DNA of 64,000 nucleotides from Bacteroidales bacterium (GTDB taxonomy: Bacteria; Bacteroidota; Bacteroidia; Bacteroidales; UBA932). The notes under the pieces are model-generated. The model was not told the DNA's origin. It saw only the letters and a program-made list of their open reading frames with translations, and did no database searches. The stretch covers positions 105,709-169,708 of the forward strand of contig JAMPAT010000001.1 in assembly GCA_023667095.1 (NCBI GenBank). Direction: 5' to 3'. Made by a program: the position numbers and the translations under genes. Positions within the stretch are counted from its first letter, which is position 1; every line of letters starts with the position of its first letter. Shown one piece after another: positions 36,538 through 46,935 of this stretch.

Positions 36538-38523
36538 CTACCATCCCGGGTTCTGGACAAGGGCAGTACTCTTGTCAATCTCCGTCTGGAGAATCGGGAA
36601 CAGATAATAGGCATCTTTCCAGACCCTCTGGTCTGCGCTTGAGCCTTGGTTTATCTTCTCTCTCCTATAAAAGTCCAGAGTGTTGAAATTGTTTGTCTTA
36701 GGGTCTCCGGCACGTACGCTCATCCCCCAGATCCAGCCTCCGTCCTTCTTGTGCTCAGGTCCGGCGAGAAGACGCCTGTGCATAGTGAAATACCTGTCTC
36801 CTTCAAGTGCAAGCTCAATCTGGCGTTCACGGATTATATATTCGCGCTGCCTGTCCTTGTTCCCGCTGAGTCCTGAAACTGTGTTATATATGCTTGGAAG
36901 TCCTCCCCTCTTGCGGATGAGGTCCCAATATTTCTTTATGTCAGGATGTGAAGGATTCACCTCGTTCAAGGCCTCGATATAGTCAAGCAGAATCTCACCG
37001 TACCGTACATGTATGTTCACATATTTGCCCGTCGGCACAAAGGAAGTCTGGCTCTCATTGGGAACTATGAATTTCTGAGGTGTCATTCCGGTCCTTGAAT
37101 ACGAGTCTGTCTCACCTGTGTTTGACACACCTCCGTAATACATCTCCACCCTTCCGAACCCGTCCTGCTGTCCTGCAGAGTTGAAGTTGTCACGGCACTG
37201 TTTGTCAATCGAATAGACAAGCTGTATCCTATGGTTATAGTTCACCGTTGCATAGAAGCGGGCCTCACGGTTGGCGTATATGTTTCCGTCGCCTGCTGAA
37301 TGTCCCCATGCAACCAGGTTCTTATAGTCCTTCAGAAGGGCCGTCCTGTGCTCACCCTTAGGGTCATTTTCGAGGTCATGTCCATTTGGATTGAAATGAG
37401 GCCCGTTCTCCTTTGCAAGGCCCTCTTCCGTATATCCTGATGCAGGATCGTCCTTGTCACGGCCATTTTCCATATAGAATGCATCCACCAGCTTCAGCGT
37501 AACCCCCACAACAGTCTGTGAAAAGCCGTTCTTGTTGACCGGAGTACAGTACTGCATCCATTTTGACCTTCCGCAATGGCCTCCTACGGCATAGATTGAC
37601 CCGAAGAGGATCTCCTTGTTCCAGCCGACATTGAACAGGTCGTAGAAAGACTTGAAAGGATTGAATTCCGCAGAATCCATTGATACATCGCCGTTAGTGT
37701 AAAGCCCGATATACTCAGGATTCGCCTCCGCCATGTCTATCACAGCCTTTGCCGCATCTGCAGCCCTCTGCCATTTTGCCGGATCATATGTTGTATTGGC
37801 AAGAGGAGTCCCGTCATTGTTCCTGAATGTCAGATATTTGTCATTGCCGTTCCACTGTTCCGAAGCAGCAAGCAGCAGGGCCTGCGCCTTGATTGCGCGG
37901 CAGGCAACCTTTGTCGCCCTTCCGCAGTCATCATCTGTAGGGGCATAATATGCAGGAAGAAGCTCCTCTGCCTTGTCAAGGCATTCCACAACATACTCTA
38001 TGCACTCGTCAAATGGCGCACGTGCCATGGACGAAAAGTCTGCATCATTTGAAGGGAGGCTTTTCAGCAGCACTGCAGGGCCATAGAGCCTGAGCAGGTC
38101 AAAGTAATAATATCCGCGCAGGAAAGTGGTCTCACCCACATAGCGCGACTTCAGCGTAGAAGAAAGTTCATCGCAGCGATGAATATTGTTCTCGAATACA
38201 AATGTAGAACGTATAGCCTTGTAATACAGGCTCCACCTGTCAGGGTACCATGCAGCAGTCGGGCTCCAGTCCCCCCTGCACATCCTGTACGGGACAAGGT
38301 TCGCATTGCATATTTCCATGTCATCACCCATGGCCACCCACGGGTCCTGCTCCGTACGGCACTCGTTCCTCAGCCCGGCATAGCAGTTCGTGAGGTATTT
38401 GTTGACCTCTGTACGGCTGGTCCACACCATTTCATCCGTCTTCTGGTCATCCGGCATCTTGTCCAGATAGGTGCATCCGGAGATGGCCAGCAGGGCAGTC
38501 AATATAGTAATATATCTTTTCAT
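36538..38523 (-). CDS. susD-like: SusD-like glycan-binding lipoprotein of PUL2
   Basis: A 661-aa RagB/SusD protein with lipobox LLAISGCTYLD, the EVNKYLTNCYAGLRNE helix, FLRGYYYFDLLRLYGPAVL, a late YGEILLDYIEALNEVNP segment and the terminal YYLFPILQTEIDKSTALVQNPGW pattern. It is longer than the PUL1 homologue (564 aa) because of inserts in the middle. It starts 14 nt after the susC stop, so expression is tightly tied to susC. It should form the lid of the SusC transporter and bind the GlcNAc-containing glycan. Confidence 0.95.
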   Translation of the reverse strand: MKRYITILTALLAISGCTYLDKMPDDQKTDEMVWTSRTEVNKYLTNCYAGLRNECRTEQDPWVAMGDDMEICNANLVPYRMCRGDWSPTAAWYPDRWSLYYKAIRSTFVFENNIHRCDELSSTLKSRYVGETTFLRGYYYFDLLRLYGPAVLLKSLPSNDADFSSMARAPFDECIEYVVECLDKAEELLPAYYAPTDDDCGRATKVACRAIKAQALLLAASEQWNGNDKYLTFRNNDGTPLANTTYDPAKWQRAADAAKAVIDMAEANPEYIGLYTNGDVSMDSAEFNPFKSFYDLFNVGWNKEILFGSIYAVGGHCGRSKWMQYCTPVNKNGFSQTVVGVTLKLVDAFYMENGRDKDDPASGYTEEGLAKENGPHFNPNGHDLENDPKGEHRTALLKDYKNLVAWGHSAGDGNIYANREARFYATVNYNHRIQLVYSIDKQCRDNFNSAGQQDGFGRVEMYYGGVSNTGETDSYSRTGMTPQKFIVPNESQTSFVPTGKYVNIHVRYGEILLDYIEALNEVNPSHPDIKKYWDLIRKRGGLPSIYNTVSGLSGNKDRQREYIIRERQIELALEGDRYFTMHRRLLAGPEHKKDGGWIWGMSVRAGDPKTNNFNTLDFYRREKINQGSSADQRVWKDAYYLFPILQTEIDKSTALVQNPGW

Positions 38524-38537
38524 CTTCTTCTTGGAGT

Positions 38538-41500
38538 TTAGAAAGTAAGTCTGAGACCGAAGTTATATTTGCGTGTAAGCGGATAGGCACGTCCGTCCTG
38601 CGAACCGGTCTCAGGATCCCACATGTCCCATTTTGAATGCATCCACAGGTTGCTTCCTACGAAATATATCCTGATTGCCTGGCATCCCCATGAGCTTAGC
38701 CATGAAGCCTTGAGCGTATATCCGACCTCAACATCTGAAAGCCTTATGAAGCTTCCGTCATAGATTGTCTTTGTCGAACGCTTCTGGTTGTTTGAGGAAG
38801 TCATGGCGGACAGGCGCGGATAGCGTGCATCCGGATTTGGATTCTCGACACTCCAGTGATCCAGGGTATTCGCATAGAGGTTATTCCTCCCGACACCTTC
38901 CTGGAACGGGAAATACATTCCCCCAAGATAGTAGGTCACATTTCCCTGCCCGCGGAAGAAGACCCCTGCATCGAATCCCTTCCATCCTATCTGTGCCCCG
39001 AATCCGTAGTTGATTTCAGGTACATTTGAATATCCTATCGCCACCTGGTCATGGTCATCAACCTTTCCGTCATTGTTGTAGTCAAGGTACTTCACATCTC
39101 CGGGACGCACTGTGCCGAAAGCCTGCTCAGGACTGTTCTTTATGTCCGCCTCATCCTTGAAATATCCCAATGCAATAAGTCCGAAGCACTGGTTGATCGG
39201 CCTTCCTGTCTCCATTCTCCACGGATCTGTCTGCGGCTCATCCTTTTCAATCACCTTGTTCCTCGCAAAGGAGAAGTTTCCGTAAAGCCTGTAGTTTACA
39301 GGTCCTATGTGATGGTTGAATTCGCCTGTCCCTTCGAATCCCCAGTTGTTGACACGGCCCATGTTTGCAAGGGGCGCCTCATTCAGTCCTGCGATAGAAG
39401 GTATGGTCTTCCTCTGGATGAGGATGTCCCACCTGTTCTCATAGAAATAGTCGAAATCAAGGGAAATCATTGAGTTAAGCAACTTGACCTCCAGTCCGAT
39501 ATCCCTCTTGAGACCTTTCTCCCAAGTCAATCCGACAATTCCTTCCTTTGCCTCCCCGATAGTTCCGGAAGAGGTGGCGTTCGGCCCGAAATAATGGTTA
39601 TGTCCCTTTGAGGCCGAGTCATTCAGCCCGTTTGCACCAAGTCCTCCTCCCCATGTGGAGAGATATCCGAAACGCTGCGATGAGGCAAGCACATCAGAAC
39701 CCACGAGGCCGACAGAACCGCGCAGCTTAAGGTGGTTGACATATTTCCTTGCTCCCTTGAACCAAGGTTCATTCGAGATAAGGTAGCCAAGTGCACCGGC
39801 AGGGAAGAAACCGAAACGGTGTCCTTTCTCGAAATTTTCTGAACCGTTGTATCCGGCATTGAACTCAGCAAAATAACGGTCATCATACGAATATGTGGCA
39901 CGGAAGGCCAGGCCCTGTTTCCGGTAAGGCAGCGAGAATATGGCAGAGCCTGCCGCAAGGTTCACATAATTGCGGTGATAATACATGAACATCGCCCCTA
40001 CGCGGTGCCTGTCAGCAAAATTGCGGTCATAGTTTATCTGTCCCTTAAGCTCATCAGCCCTGTTTCCGGTATTGTTGTGTGCATAGTTCAGATAATCCTG
40101 CCCCTCCCTTATGGACAGGTCATAAAGGCCTGTCTCATCATTGACTCCAAGTACCATGTATGTAGAGGATGTCTTGCTTCTCACCTGGGCAGACATGGTA
40201 AAGTAGTCATACGAGAATGACACATTTGCACTCAGTCCCGGAGTAACCATCCCCAGATCCTGCCTGAGGATAATCTGCGACATTATCTGTGTATTGTATG
40301 TCTTGTTGTATCCGGAACCGAAAAGACGTTCTGCAGGGTTTCCGCTTCCTATGGACGATGTTCCCCAGCCCCACTTGACATCACCGTATTCATCATATTC
40401 GACTGGTACACGGACCGGCATCGAAGTAGGGTTTATGTTATAGACATTATTGAAAAGTGCCGTTACCTTGGAAGAATATTCCGTTGAATTTCCCGCTGTG
40501 GCAGGCTGGTGCGAATCAGTCATGTTGGCACCTATCTCAAGACTCAGGATTGTGCTCTTTGTAAGATTTATGTCAATATTGGAACGGAAATTATAGCGTG
40601 TCACATGGATGTTTGTGCTGTAATCTGTCTCAGGGCTTGTATAAAGGTTGCCATTGTCCCTCATATAGGCAGCTGTCACATAATAGCGGGCACGCTCCCC
40701 GCCGCCGCGGATATTTATAGAAGCTGAAGTATTGTTGGCCCACCTTGTAAACAGTTCATTCATCCAGTTCACATCAGGATATAGATAAGGGTCTATCCCT
40801 GAAGCGGTGGCCTCAATCTGTTCCGGAGTATAATGGCTGTATCCTACAGCTTCATTGTACATCCTCATGTAGTTCGGACCATCGATGAATTCCGGGAGCC
40901 ATGACATTTCGGAAAGTCCGCTCTCGATCTTCACGTCTATCACAGGCCTCTGTGCAGCCTGGCCTTTACGTGTTGTGACAAGCACGACACCATTGGCCGC
41001 ACGTACACCGTAAACTGCTGTAGCCGATGCATCTTTAAGGACAGATATATTCTCGATTTCCTCAATTGAAAGATTGGACATGTCACGCTCGACACCGTCC
41101 ACGAGGACAAGAGGGGCACTTGAGTTAAGCGAAGATATTCCCCTGATCCAGAACTCTGCATTGTCCATACCCGGCTCACCGCTCCTCTGGACAACGACAG
41201 CTCCGGCAATCTTTCCTGCAAGGGTATTGGTCAGGTTCCTCTGCGGCACCATAAGTTCATCCTTTGGTACGGCAGAGATTGCACCGATAACGGAAGCTTT
41301 CCTCTGGTGTCCCATACCGACAACGACAGCCTCGTCCATCTCAAGGGTATCATCCATGAGGACTATGTCCAGAGCCAGGGACTTAGGTACGGCAACCGTC
41401 TCCGTACGGAAACCCAATGAAGTAAATTCCAGCACTGTACCGACAGAAGGGACATCAATCACATAATATCCATTGATGTCAGTCACCTCGCCTGTATTTG

Positions 41501-41707
41501 TGCCTTTGATCATGACGGCAGCACCCGGGACAGGCTGTCCCGTGCTGTCAAGGACCTTACCCTTTACGGTAAGTTTGTCCTGGCCGGTGTCTAATCCGTT
41601 CCCCCCCCAAGATTTTCACCCGGCAAGGATGCGAAAGAAGGGACGGCAACCAGGACAAGCATCAGAGTGCATAGGGCAGCCCTGATTCTCAAAAAATGAT
41701 TTGCCAT
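38538..41707 (-). CDS. susC-like: SusC-like TonB-dependent receptor of PUL2, frame broken at a G8 tract (phase-variable?)
   Basis: The open receptor frame (38538-41513 from an internal ATG) begins inside the carboxypeptidase-D-like domain. The missing part, DKLTVKGKVLDSTGQ, is in the same frame just upstream but has no start codon. The only plausible start is the ATG at 41705-41707, encoding a signal peptide (MANHFLRIRAALCTLMLV, then a cleavage site at PSFA). That frame reaches eight G residues (41601-41608 on +) and stops at a TAG three codons later. Nine or six G would join leader and receptor into about 1056 aa. Further features are the SusC signature TAVYGVRAANGVVLVTTRKG and the barrel end NFGLRLTF. 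As sequenced the gene is OFF. Confidence 0.9.
41601..41608 (-). repeat. Mononucleotide G8 tract in the PUL2 susC leader
   Basis: Eight consecutive C on the + strand (G8 in the susC sense), about 33 codons after the ATG at 41707 and a few residues after the signal peptidase site. Position and length match the tract in the PUL1 susC gene, while the flanking sequences are unrelated, so they do not look like copies of each other. Gain of one G (or loss of two) restores the frame. Confidence 0.85.
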
Positions 41708-41761
41708 AAACAGTATATTAATAATATTGGTTCCAGTGTTATACTTATATTGACCATATAT

Positions 41762-42961
41762 TTAAATGGGCTGCTGTCTGCGCCGCTCCCCATCACCTAT
41801 GGATTCCAGGACAGCAGAAATATGGTAAAGTCCTCTCGGGACATGGAAACACCCTTTCCACTTCCCTCCTTTCAGGGTAAGGAGGACCTCACCGCGCCTG
41901 TTCAGGTAGCCGAACCACTCCGGATATTCATCATCACGGAAATGCTCCCACATATATGCATCAAGCTTCTCAAACCACTCCAGGCATTTCCTGTTTCCGG
42001 TCAGCTGATAGCCCTTTATCATCGCAATCGCAGATTCAAGATGCACCCACCACAGCTTCTGGTCCCATTCCAGCTTCTGCTGAGGATGGCCGAGCCTGTC
42101 CATGAAATAATAGATTCCGCCATACTCCTTGTCCCAACCGCGTTCTATTACGCTCAGGGAGATTTCCACGCATTTCTCTATAAGGGCCTTGTCATTGAGC
42201 CTTATGCCAAGGTTCATCATGAACCACAGGGCCTCAAGGTCGTGCCCAGGATTTATTTCACGTCCTTCAAAGCAATCTACCATCGAGCCATCCAGCGCAT
42301 TCACATTTTCAAGCATACAGCCAAGCTCAGGCTTGTAGAACACCTTGAGAATCTCATCAAGGCATTCCCTTATAGTTGCATCAAGTATACCCTTGTCTTC
42401 GATTATGTCCTCAATCTCCAGGGCCATATTGCAGATAATCATAGGAAGTGCAAAACCTTTGAGAGAGCGTGTGCTGCCTATGGACTTCTCCCAGATTCCT
42501 TTCGGATTGTCACGTCTTGCGAGAATCCGCCCAAATGTCTTCCTCGCAATGTCTGCATATTCCTCACTCCCGGTTGCCTTGGCAAGCTGGGCAAAGGCCA
42601 TGCAGGCAAAAGTATTTGAAAAGATATTGTACGGTGACACAAGAGGCTTCCCGCAGCGATCGAGCGAGAAATAGAAATCATAATTCCCGTCATGTCCATA
42701 TCTTTTCAGGAACTCTGCACCATGGATTGCCATATCCAGCCATTCACTGCGTTTCTCCATCTGATTGTACAGCATGGCAAACATCCACACCTCCCTTCCC
42801 TGGAGCCAGACAAACTTATCCGTATCATAGACACTGCCGTCCCTGTCCAGACATGAGAAATATCCTCCGCATTCCCTGTCTACGGACTTTTCAAGCCAGA
42901 ACGGTATCACCCTTTCCAGCAATTCTTTCCTGTACCTTTCGGCTGTTTTCCTGAAATCCAT
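41762..42961 (-). CDS. N-acylglucosamine 2-epimerase (AGE/RnBP family)
   Basis: A 399-aa cytoplasmic protein with the family's (alpha/alpha)6 barrel motifs: FSCLDRDGSVYDTDKFVWLQGREVWMF in order, NIFSNTFACMAFAQL, INPGHDLEALWFMMN (conserved His), WDKEYGGIYYFMD, and KLWWVHLESAIAMIKGY (conserved His). The enzyme interconverts GlcNAc and ManNAc, a step used when GlcNAc or sialic acid is catabolised; some relatives epimerise cellobiose or mannose instead. It is the first gene of the PUL2 transcript, 54 nt before susC, and is divergent from the ROK regulator. This supports N-acetylated amino sugars as PUL2 products. Confidence 0.88.
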   Translation of the reverse strand: MDFRKTAERYRKELLERVIPFWLEKSVDRECGGYFSCLDRDGSVYDTDKFVWLQGREVWMFAMLYNQMEKRSEWLDMAIHGAEFLKRYGHDGNYDFYFSLDRCGKPLVSPYNIFSNTFACMAFAQLAKATGSEEYADIARKTFGRILARRDNPKGIWEKSIGSTRSLKGFALPMIICNMALEIEDIIEDKGILDATIRECLDEILKVFYKPELGCMLENVNALDGSMVDCFEGREINPGHDLEALWFMMNLGIRLNDKALIEKCVEISLSVIERGWDKEYGGIYYFMDRLGHPQQKLEWDQKLWWVHLESAIAMIKGYQLTGNRKCLEWFEKLDAYMWEHFRDDEYPEWFGYLNRRGEVLLTLKGGKWKGCFHVPRGLYHISAVLESIGDGERRRQQPI

Positions 42962-43308
42962 TTAGCCTCAATATAATCTTGTTCAACAATAATTGCATGC
43001 AATATCATGCATTTCCGTATATTTGGCTCTCCCGGCAGCACCGTTGGCGTCCTCCAAATCCATGGAACCGGGAAAGCGTCCCCAAATAATTCACGATGTA
43101 AATTAAAACATTTATTTTTACACAAAACATTTTATTTTCCCGATTTATTTACAAGTGTATCAAAAATACAGCATTACGCTCTAATCACCAACAATTTAAG
43201 TACAAAGTACCAAACCATGCAATAAGAAATATTTTATAATTATAATCATCATTGTTGCACAATTTAATAAAATATTTTATTTTTACCAGACTTTTAAATT
43301 CCGGTAAT
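42962..43308. promoter_or_regulatory. Divergent control region of PUL2 and the ROK gene, with a 12-bp palindrome
   Basis: This 347-bp stretch holds no gene. It contains the perfect palindrome ATTGCATGCAAT at 42992-43003, followed at once by a partial repeat ATCATGCAT, a candidate operator for the neighbouring ROK regulator. On the - strand TATTTTTG (43168-43161) with GTTG (43192-43189, spacer 20) resembles a promoter for the epimerase-susC operon. On the + strand TATATTTG at 43018-43025 could serve the ROK gene, which would put the palindrome over its -33 region. The region is AT-rich towards 43260. Confidence 0.4.
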
Positions 43309-44523
43309 ATGAAGAGCAACTCCTCAGCAGCAATGCGGAACAGCATCATGTCCTGTTTCCTGCAGAACGGTACAATGATGATTCCTGCAATATCAGAAAT
43401 GACAGGCTACAGCATCCCGACAGTCACAAAATTTGTCCAGGAAAGCATGAAGGCCGGCATAGTCATAGCCACAGAAAAGGCCACCGCGACAGGTGTCCGC
43501 GGACGTAAGGCCATATTATACAGCCTGAATCCAGGCACTGCCTATTTCCTTGGAGTGGACACAAGGCATCACGGGCTCTCGCTCGCACTGATGGACATTA
43601 CCGGCAAGATAGCCTTCCACCGCGAATACAGGGACCTCCGCTTCATGAACACCCCACAATATATGGAGAAAATGTGCATGCGCATAAAGGACTTCATCGC
43701 GGAATCAGGCATACCGATGAAAAAGATATCTCTTGCATGCTTCAACATATCCGGCCGTGTAGACACAGAACGGGGACTGAGCCACAGCATCTTCGCCTTT
43801 GAGGACAATGACGGCTCCTCCCTTGCGGAAATCCTGGAGGAAAAGACGGGGATACGTTCTGTGATAGAGAACGACACAAGGGCCATGCTGCGCGGAGAAC
43901 TGAGCCGGGGAGGAGTCAGCCGCTACAGGAACTGCCTATATGTAAATGTAAGCTGGGGACTCGGGCTCGGGATCCTGATGGACGGCAAGATCTACTGCGG
44001 TGCAAATGGATTTGCCGGTGAATTCGGCCATATAAACGCCTTCAACAATGAGATAATCTGCCACTGCGGAAAGAAAGGATGCCTTGAGACAGAGGTATCA
44101 GGCCTTGCAGCGAAACGTATATTCACCGAGCAGATTGCAGCCGGAAAATCATCAGTGCTCAAGCTGCAGACAGATGACATCAGGAAAATCAAGCCGCAGG
44201 ACATAATCCGTGCAGCCAACAACGAGGATACCCTCTGCCAGGACATAATCGAGACCATGGGCAGGAAGCTCGGGAGACAGCTCGCCAACCTGATAAACAT
44301 ATTCAACCCGGAAGCAGTCATAATAGGTGGAAGCATGTCCAAGGACAATGATTTCTTTGTAGAATCCATAAAGATGGGCATAAAGAAATACTCTCTCAGG
44401 CTCATCAACCGCAACCTTACAGTGGAAAAGTCCTCTGACCCGGACCATATCGGGGTAATCGGGGCATGCATGGTCGCACGCGAAAGGTTTGTACGTGACT
44501 CGCTTTTCAATGCCACTGTATGA
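43309..44523 (+). CDS. ROK family transcriptional regulator (NagC/XylR type)
   Basis: A 404-aa protein from the ATG at 43309; the open frame begins 19 codons earlier with a poor N-terminus. An N-terminal winged HTH (about 10-70, MIPAISEMTGYSIPTVTKFVQE) is followed by a ROK sugar-binding domain. It has YFLGVDTRHHGLSLALMDITG, SVIENDTRAMLRGE, NVSWGLGLGILMDGKIYCGANGFAGEFGH and the zinc motif CHCGKKGCLE. ROK repressors such as NagC release DNA on binding a phosphorylated or free amino sugar. It is divergent from the epimerase-susC operon, and no HTCS or ECF sigma lies next to PUL2. I infer it controls PUL2 in response to GlcNAc, ManNAc or a derivative. Confidence 0.9.
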   Translation: MKSNSSAAMRNSIMSCFLQNGTMMIPAISEMTGYSIPTVTKFVQESMKAGIVIATEKATATGVRGRKAILYSLNPGTAYFLGVDTRHHGLSLALMDITGKIAFHREYRDLRFMNTPQYMEKMCMRIKDFIAESGIPMKKISLACFNISGRVDTERGLSHSIFAFEDNDGSSLAEILEEKTGIRSVIENDTRAMLRGELSRGGVSRYRNCLYVNVSWGLGLGILMDGKIYCGANGFAGEFGHINAFNNEIICHCGKKGCLETEVSGLAAKRIFTEQIAAGKSSVLKLQTDDIRKIKPQDIIRAANNEDTLCQDIIETMGRKLGRQLANLINIFNPEAVIIGGSMSKDNDFFVESIKMGIKKYSLRLINRNLTVEKSSDPDHIGVIGACMVARERFVRDSLFNATV

Positions 44524-44593
44524 TATTTTTCAGCAGGAATGTTCCCCAAATGGCATTATAATGCTAACTTCGCAGTCCAGACAAGCATCCTGT

Positions 44594-46885
44594 ATGGCAG
44601 CATCAAGGACATATATAAGTGTAATGCTCCCTCTGAAGATAGAGTGGGAGCCTTGCTACTATACCACCCGTCACGACATTGCCGTCGGGCAGAGGGTGAA
44701 GGTCCCTTTTGCAGGCAAGGAATACCAGGGAATCGTCAGTGCAACAGGGATAGAGCCTCAGACTGCCCCGTCAAGGATAAAGGAAATAACCGGGATAGAG
44801 CAGGGACTGGAACCTGTCTCGGAAGAGGAGATCATGCTATGGAGAAAGGTAGCGGAATATTATCTGTGCTCTGTTGGAGAAGTCTACAAGGCTGCCTACC
44901 CTGCAGGGAAAATATCCTCTGAAGGGAAAATGGCAAGGAAGATTGCCCGGATGGAGAACAAGGCAGGGAAAGAAAGGGAGAGATGTGAGAAAAAGGCGGA
45001 AACACTCAGAAAAAGGATTTCTGCGCGGCAGCAGTCACTTGAAAAGAAGCATGGCAAGGAAGTGGCGGAAAGGCTGTCGGAGGAGATTTCAAGGCTGTCG
45101 GAAGAACTGTCCTCCGTGGAGGCAAGGCTCTCGTCCATCAAGGAAGCCACGCCCGGCTACACAAATCCCAAGGATGTGTCAAAAGCACACGCCGCTTCAA
45201 CCATGGACAGAAGCGGAATAACTCTTTCAGAGGCACAGAAAGCAGCATATTGCAGTATAGAGGATGCATTTTCCAAAGGGAAGCCTGTACTACTGAACGG
45301 TGTCACTGGCTCAGGAAAGACAGAAATCTACATATCCTTAGCTGCCGAGGCCCTCAGAAACGGACGGAATGTCCTGTACCTTGTACCTGAAATAGCAATA
45401 AGCAGGCAGCTGGAATACCGCCTTGAAGCAATATTCGGCGGAACCCTTCTCGTATTCCATTCAGCGGAAAGCATGATGCACCGCCGTGAAGTTGCATCGG
45501 CTGCACGAAGCGGGAAACCATATATTGTCCTCGGCACACGCTCAGCCATCTTCCTTCCCCACAGGAACCTCGGCCTGATAATAGTAGACGAGGAGCACGA
45601 CAGTTCCTACAAGCAGGAATCCCCTTCCCCGCGCTACAACGGAAGGGACGCCGCCATCATGCTTGGAGGAATCATGGGAAGCGATATCCTGCTCGGTTCC
45701 GCGACCCCGTCATTGGAGTCCCTGTATAACTGCATATACGGCAGATTCACAGAAGTCAGGCTGACAGAACGGTACTACATGGCCCCGGACCCGGACATTG
45801 AGATAATAGACACAAATGCAGAAAGGCGCAAAAACGGAATGGTCGGGACATTCTCCAGGAAACTGATTGACCGCATCTCCGGTGCACTCAGGGCTGGAGG
45901 CCAGGTAATGATACTCCGCACAAGGCGTTCATACTCCCCTATCCTGCAGTGTACATCATGCGGACATATCCCGAAATGCCCCCACTGCAACGTAAGTCTC
46001 AGCTACCACAAGGACCGCGGACGGATGAAATGCCACTATTGCGGATATTACATCACAATGCCTTGCATATCCGCTCCTGACGGTCAAATATATCACCCGT
46101 GCCCCAGATGCGGAAACCAGCTGAAAGGACTCGGGGCCGGCACACAGAAGATAGAGGAAGAGGCTGCTGCCCTGTTCCCGCAGGCAAGGATAGCAAGGCT
46201 TGACAGCGACACGGCCCAGAACCGTACAGCAGAATCAGGAATAATAAAGGAGTTCAGCGAAGGCCGGACAGATATCCTCATAGGGACACAGATTGTCGCC
46301 AAGGGATTTGATTTCAAAGGGCTTACGCTTGTAGCGGTCATGCAGGCGGACACGTTGCTCGGAGCACAGGATTTCAGGGCAGACGAAAGGGCGATGCAGA
46401 CCCTGGCGCAATTCCGCGGAAGATGCGGACGCCGGGATGCCAAGGGACTGTTTGTGATACAGACATCACAGCCTTGCCACCCGATATACAGGCAATTCGC
46501 AGAAGGAACCGCAGACAGCACAGGTTCCACCCCATATACCATGGAGCTCCTTTCAGAAAGAAAGGACTTCAACTACCCCCCATTCACAAGGATTGTCAAC
46601 ATTATCATAAAGGACAGGTACGGGGAGCGGGCAGAGCAGATGTCAATGAAGCTGCACAATGCCCTATGCGGCTTTGCATCCGGAAAGCCAGGCATGACAT
46701 TCACCCCACCGTTCAGCCCTGCCGTCAGCCGTATTGCAGATGAGCACATAAGGATAATCCGTGCAAGCATCAGCAAGGACAGGTCATTGTCCATCAACAA
46801 GAAAGGCATTTCAGATGCGGTTTCGTCATTCGTGCGTTCGGAGCGGTACCAGGGGCACATATCAATTGACGTGGACCCGTCATAG
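44594..46885 (+). CDS. priA: Primosomal replication protein N' (PriA helicase)
   Basis: A 763-aa protein. The frame is open to 44489, overlapping the ROK gene, but the ATG at 44594 (MAASRTYISVMLPLKIEW) matches the usual PriA start. Features in order: N-terminal 3'-DNA-binding domain, a coiled-coil-like charged insert at about 150-200, Walker A GVTGSGKTE, DEEH box, GSATPSLES, the eight-Cys zinc region (CTSCGHIPKCPHC ... CHYCGYY ... CPRCGN), and the C-terminal helicase motifs ILIGTQIVAKGFDF and QFRGRCGRRDAKG. It restarts stalled replication forks by loading the replicative helicase. Housekeeping gene marking the end of the accessory region. Confidence 0.95.
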   Translation: MAASRTYISVMLPLKIEWEPCYYTTRHDIAVGQRVKVPFAGKEYQGIVSATGIEPQTAPSRIKEITGIEQGLEPVSEEEIMLWRKVAEYYLCSVGEVYKAAYPAGKISSEGKMARKIARMENKAGKERERCEKKAETLRKRISARQQSLEKKHGKEVAERLSEEISRLSEELSSVEARLSSIKEATPGYTNPKDVSKAHAASTMDRSGITLSEAQKAAYCSIEDAFSKGKPVLLNGVTGSGKTEIYISLAAEALRNGRNVLYLVPEIAISRQLEYRLEAIFGGTLLVFHSAESMMHRREVASAARSGKPYIVLGTRSAIFLPHRNLGLIIVDEEHDSSYKQESPSPRYNGRDAAIMLGGIMGSDILLGSATPSLESLYNCIYGRFTEVRLTERYYMAPDPDIEIIDTNAERRKNGMVGTFSRKLIDRISGALRAGGQVMILRTRRSYSPILQCTSCGHIPKCPHCNVSLSYHKDRGRMKCHYCGYYITMPCISAPDGQIYHPCPRCGNQLKGLGAGTQKIEEEAAALFPQARIARLDSDTAQNRTAESGIIKEFSEGRTDILIGTQIVAKGFDFKGLTLVAVMQADTLLGAQDFRADERAMQTLAQFRGRCGRRDAKGLFVIQTSQPCHPIYRQFAEGTADSTGSTPYTMELLSERKDFNYPPFTRIVNIIIKDRYGERAEQMSMKLHNALCGFASGKPGMTFTPPFSPAVSRIADEHIRIIRASISKDRSLSINKKGISDAVSSFVRSERYQGHISIDVDPS

Positions 46886-46935
46886 GGCAGTCGAAGCCAT
46901 CCAGGAGCATAGGACCGTAACCATGGCCGGCAATG

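Noticed and set aside
38538..41513. PUL2 susC starting at the internal ATG at 41513
   Set aside because: It would cut off the first strand of the carboxypeptidase-D-like domain and have no signal peptide. The missing residues and a leader are encoded upstream across the G8 tract.
18852..41608. Both G8 tracts being simple sequencing errors
   Set aside because: This cannot be excluded, but the two tracts lie at the same structural position in two unrelated leaders, and other runs of up to six G/C are in frame. I keep phase variation as the favoured reading and name read-level data as the decisive test.
41696..42619. 307-codon + strand open frame opposite the epimerase gene
   Set aside because: It is antisense to a clear family member and has no recognisable domain; its length comes from codon bias of the opposite strand.
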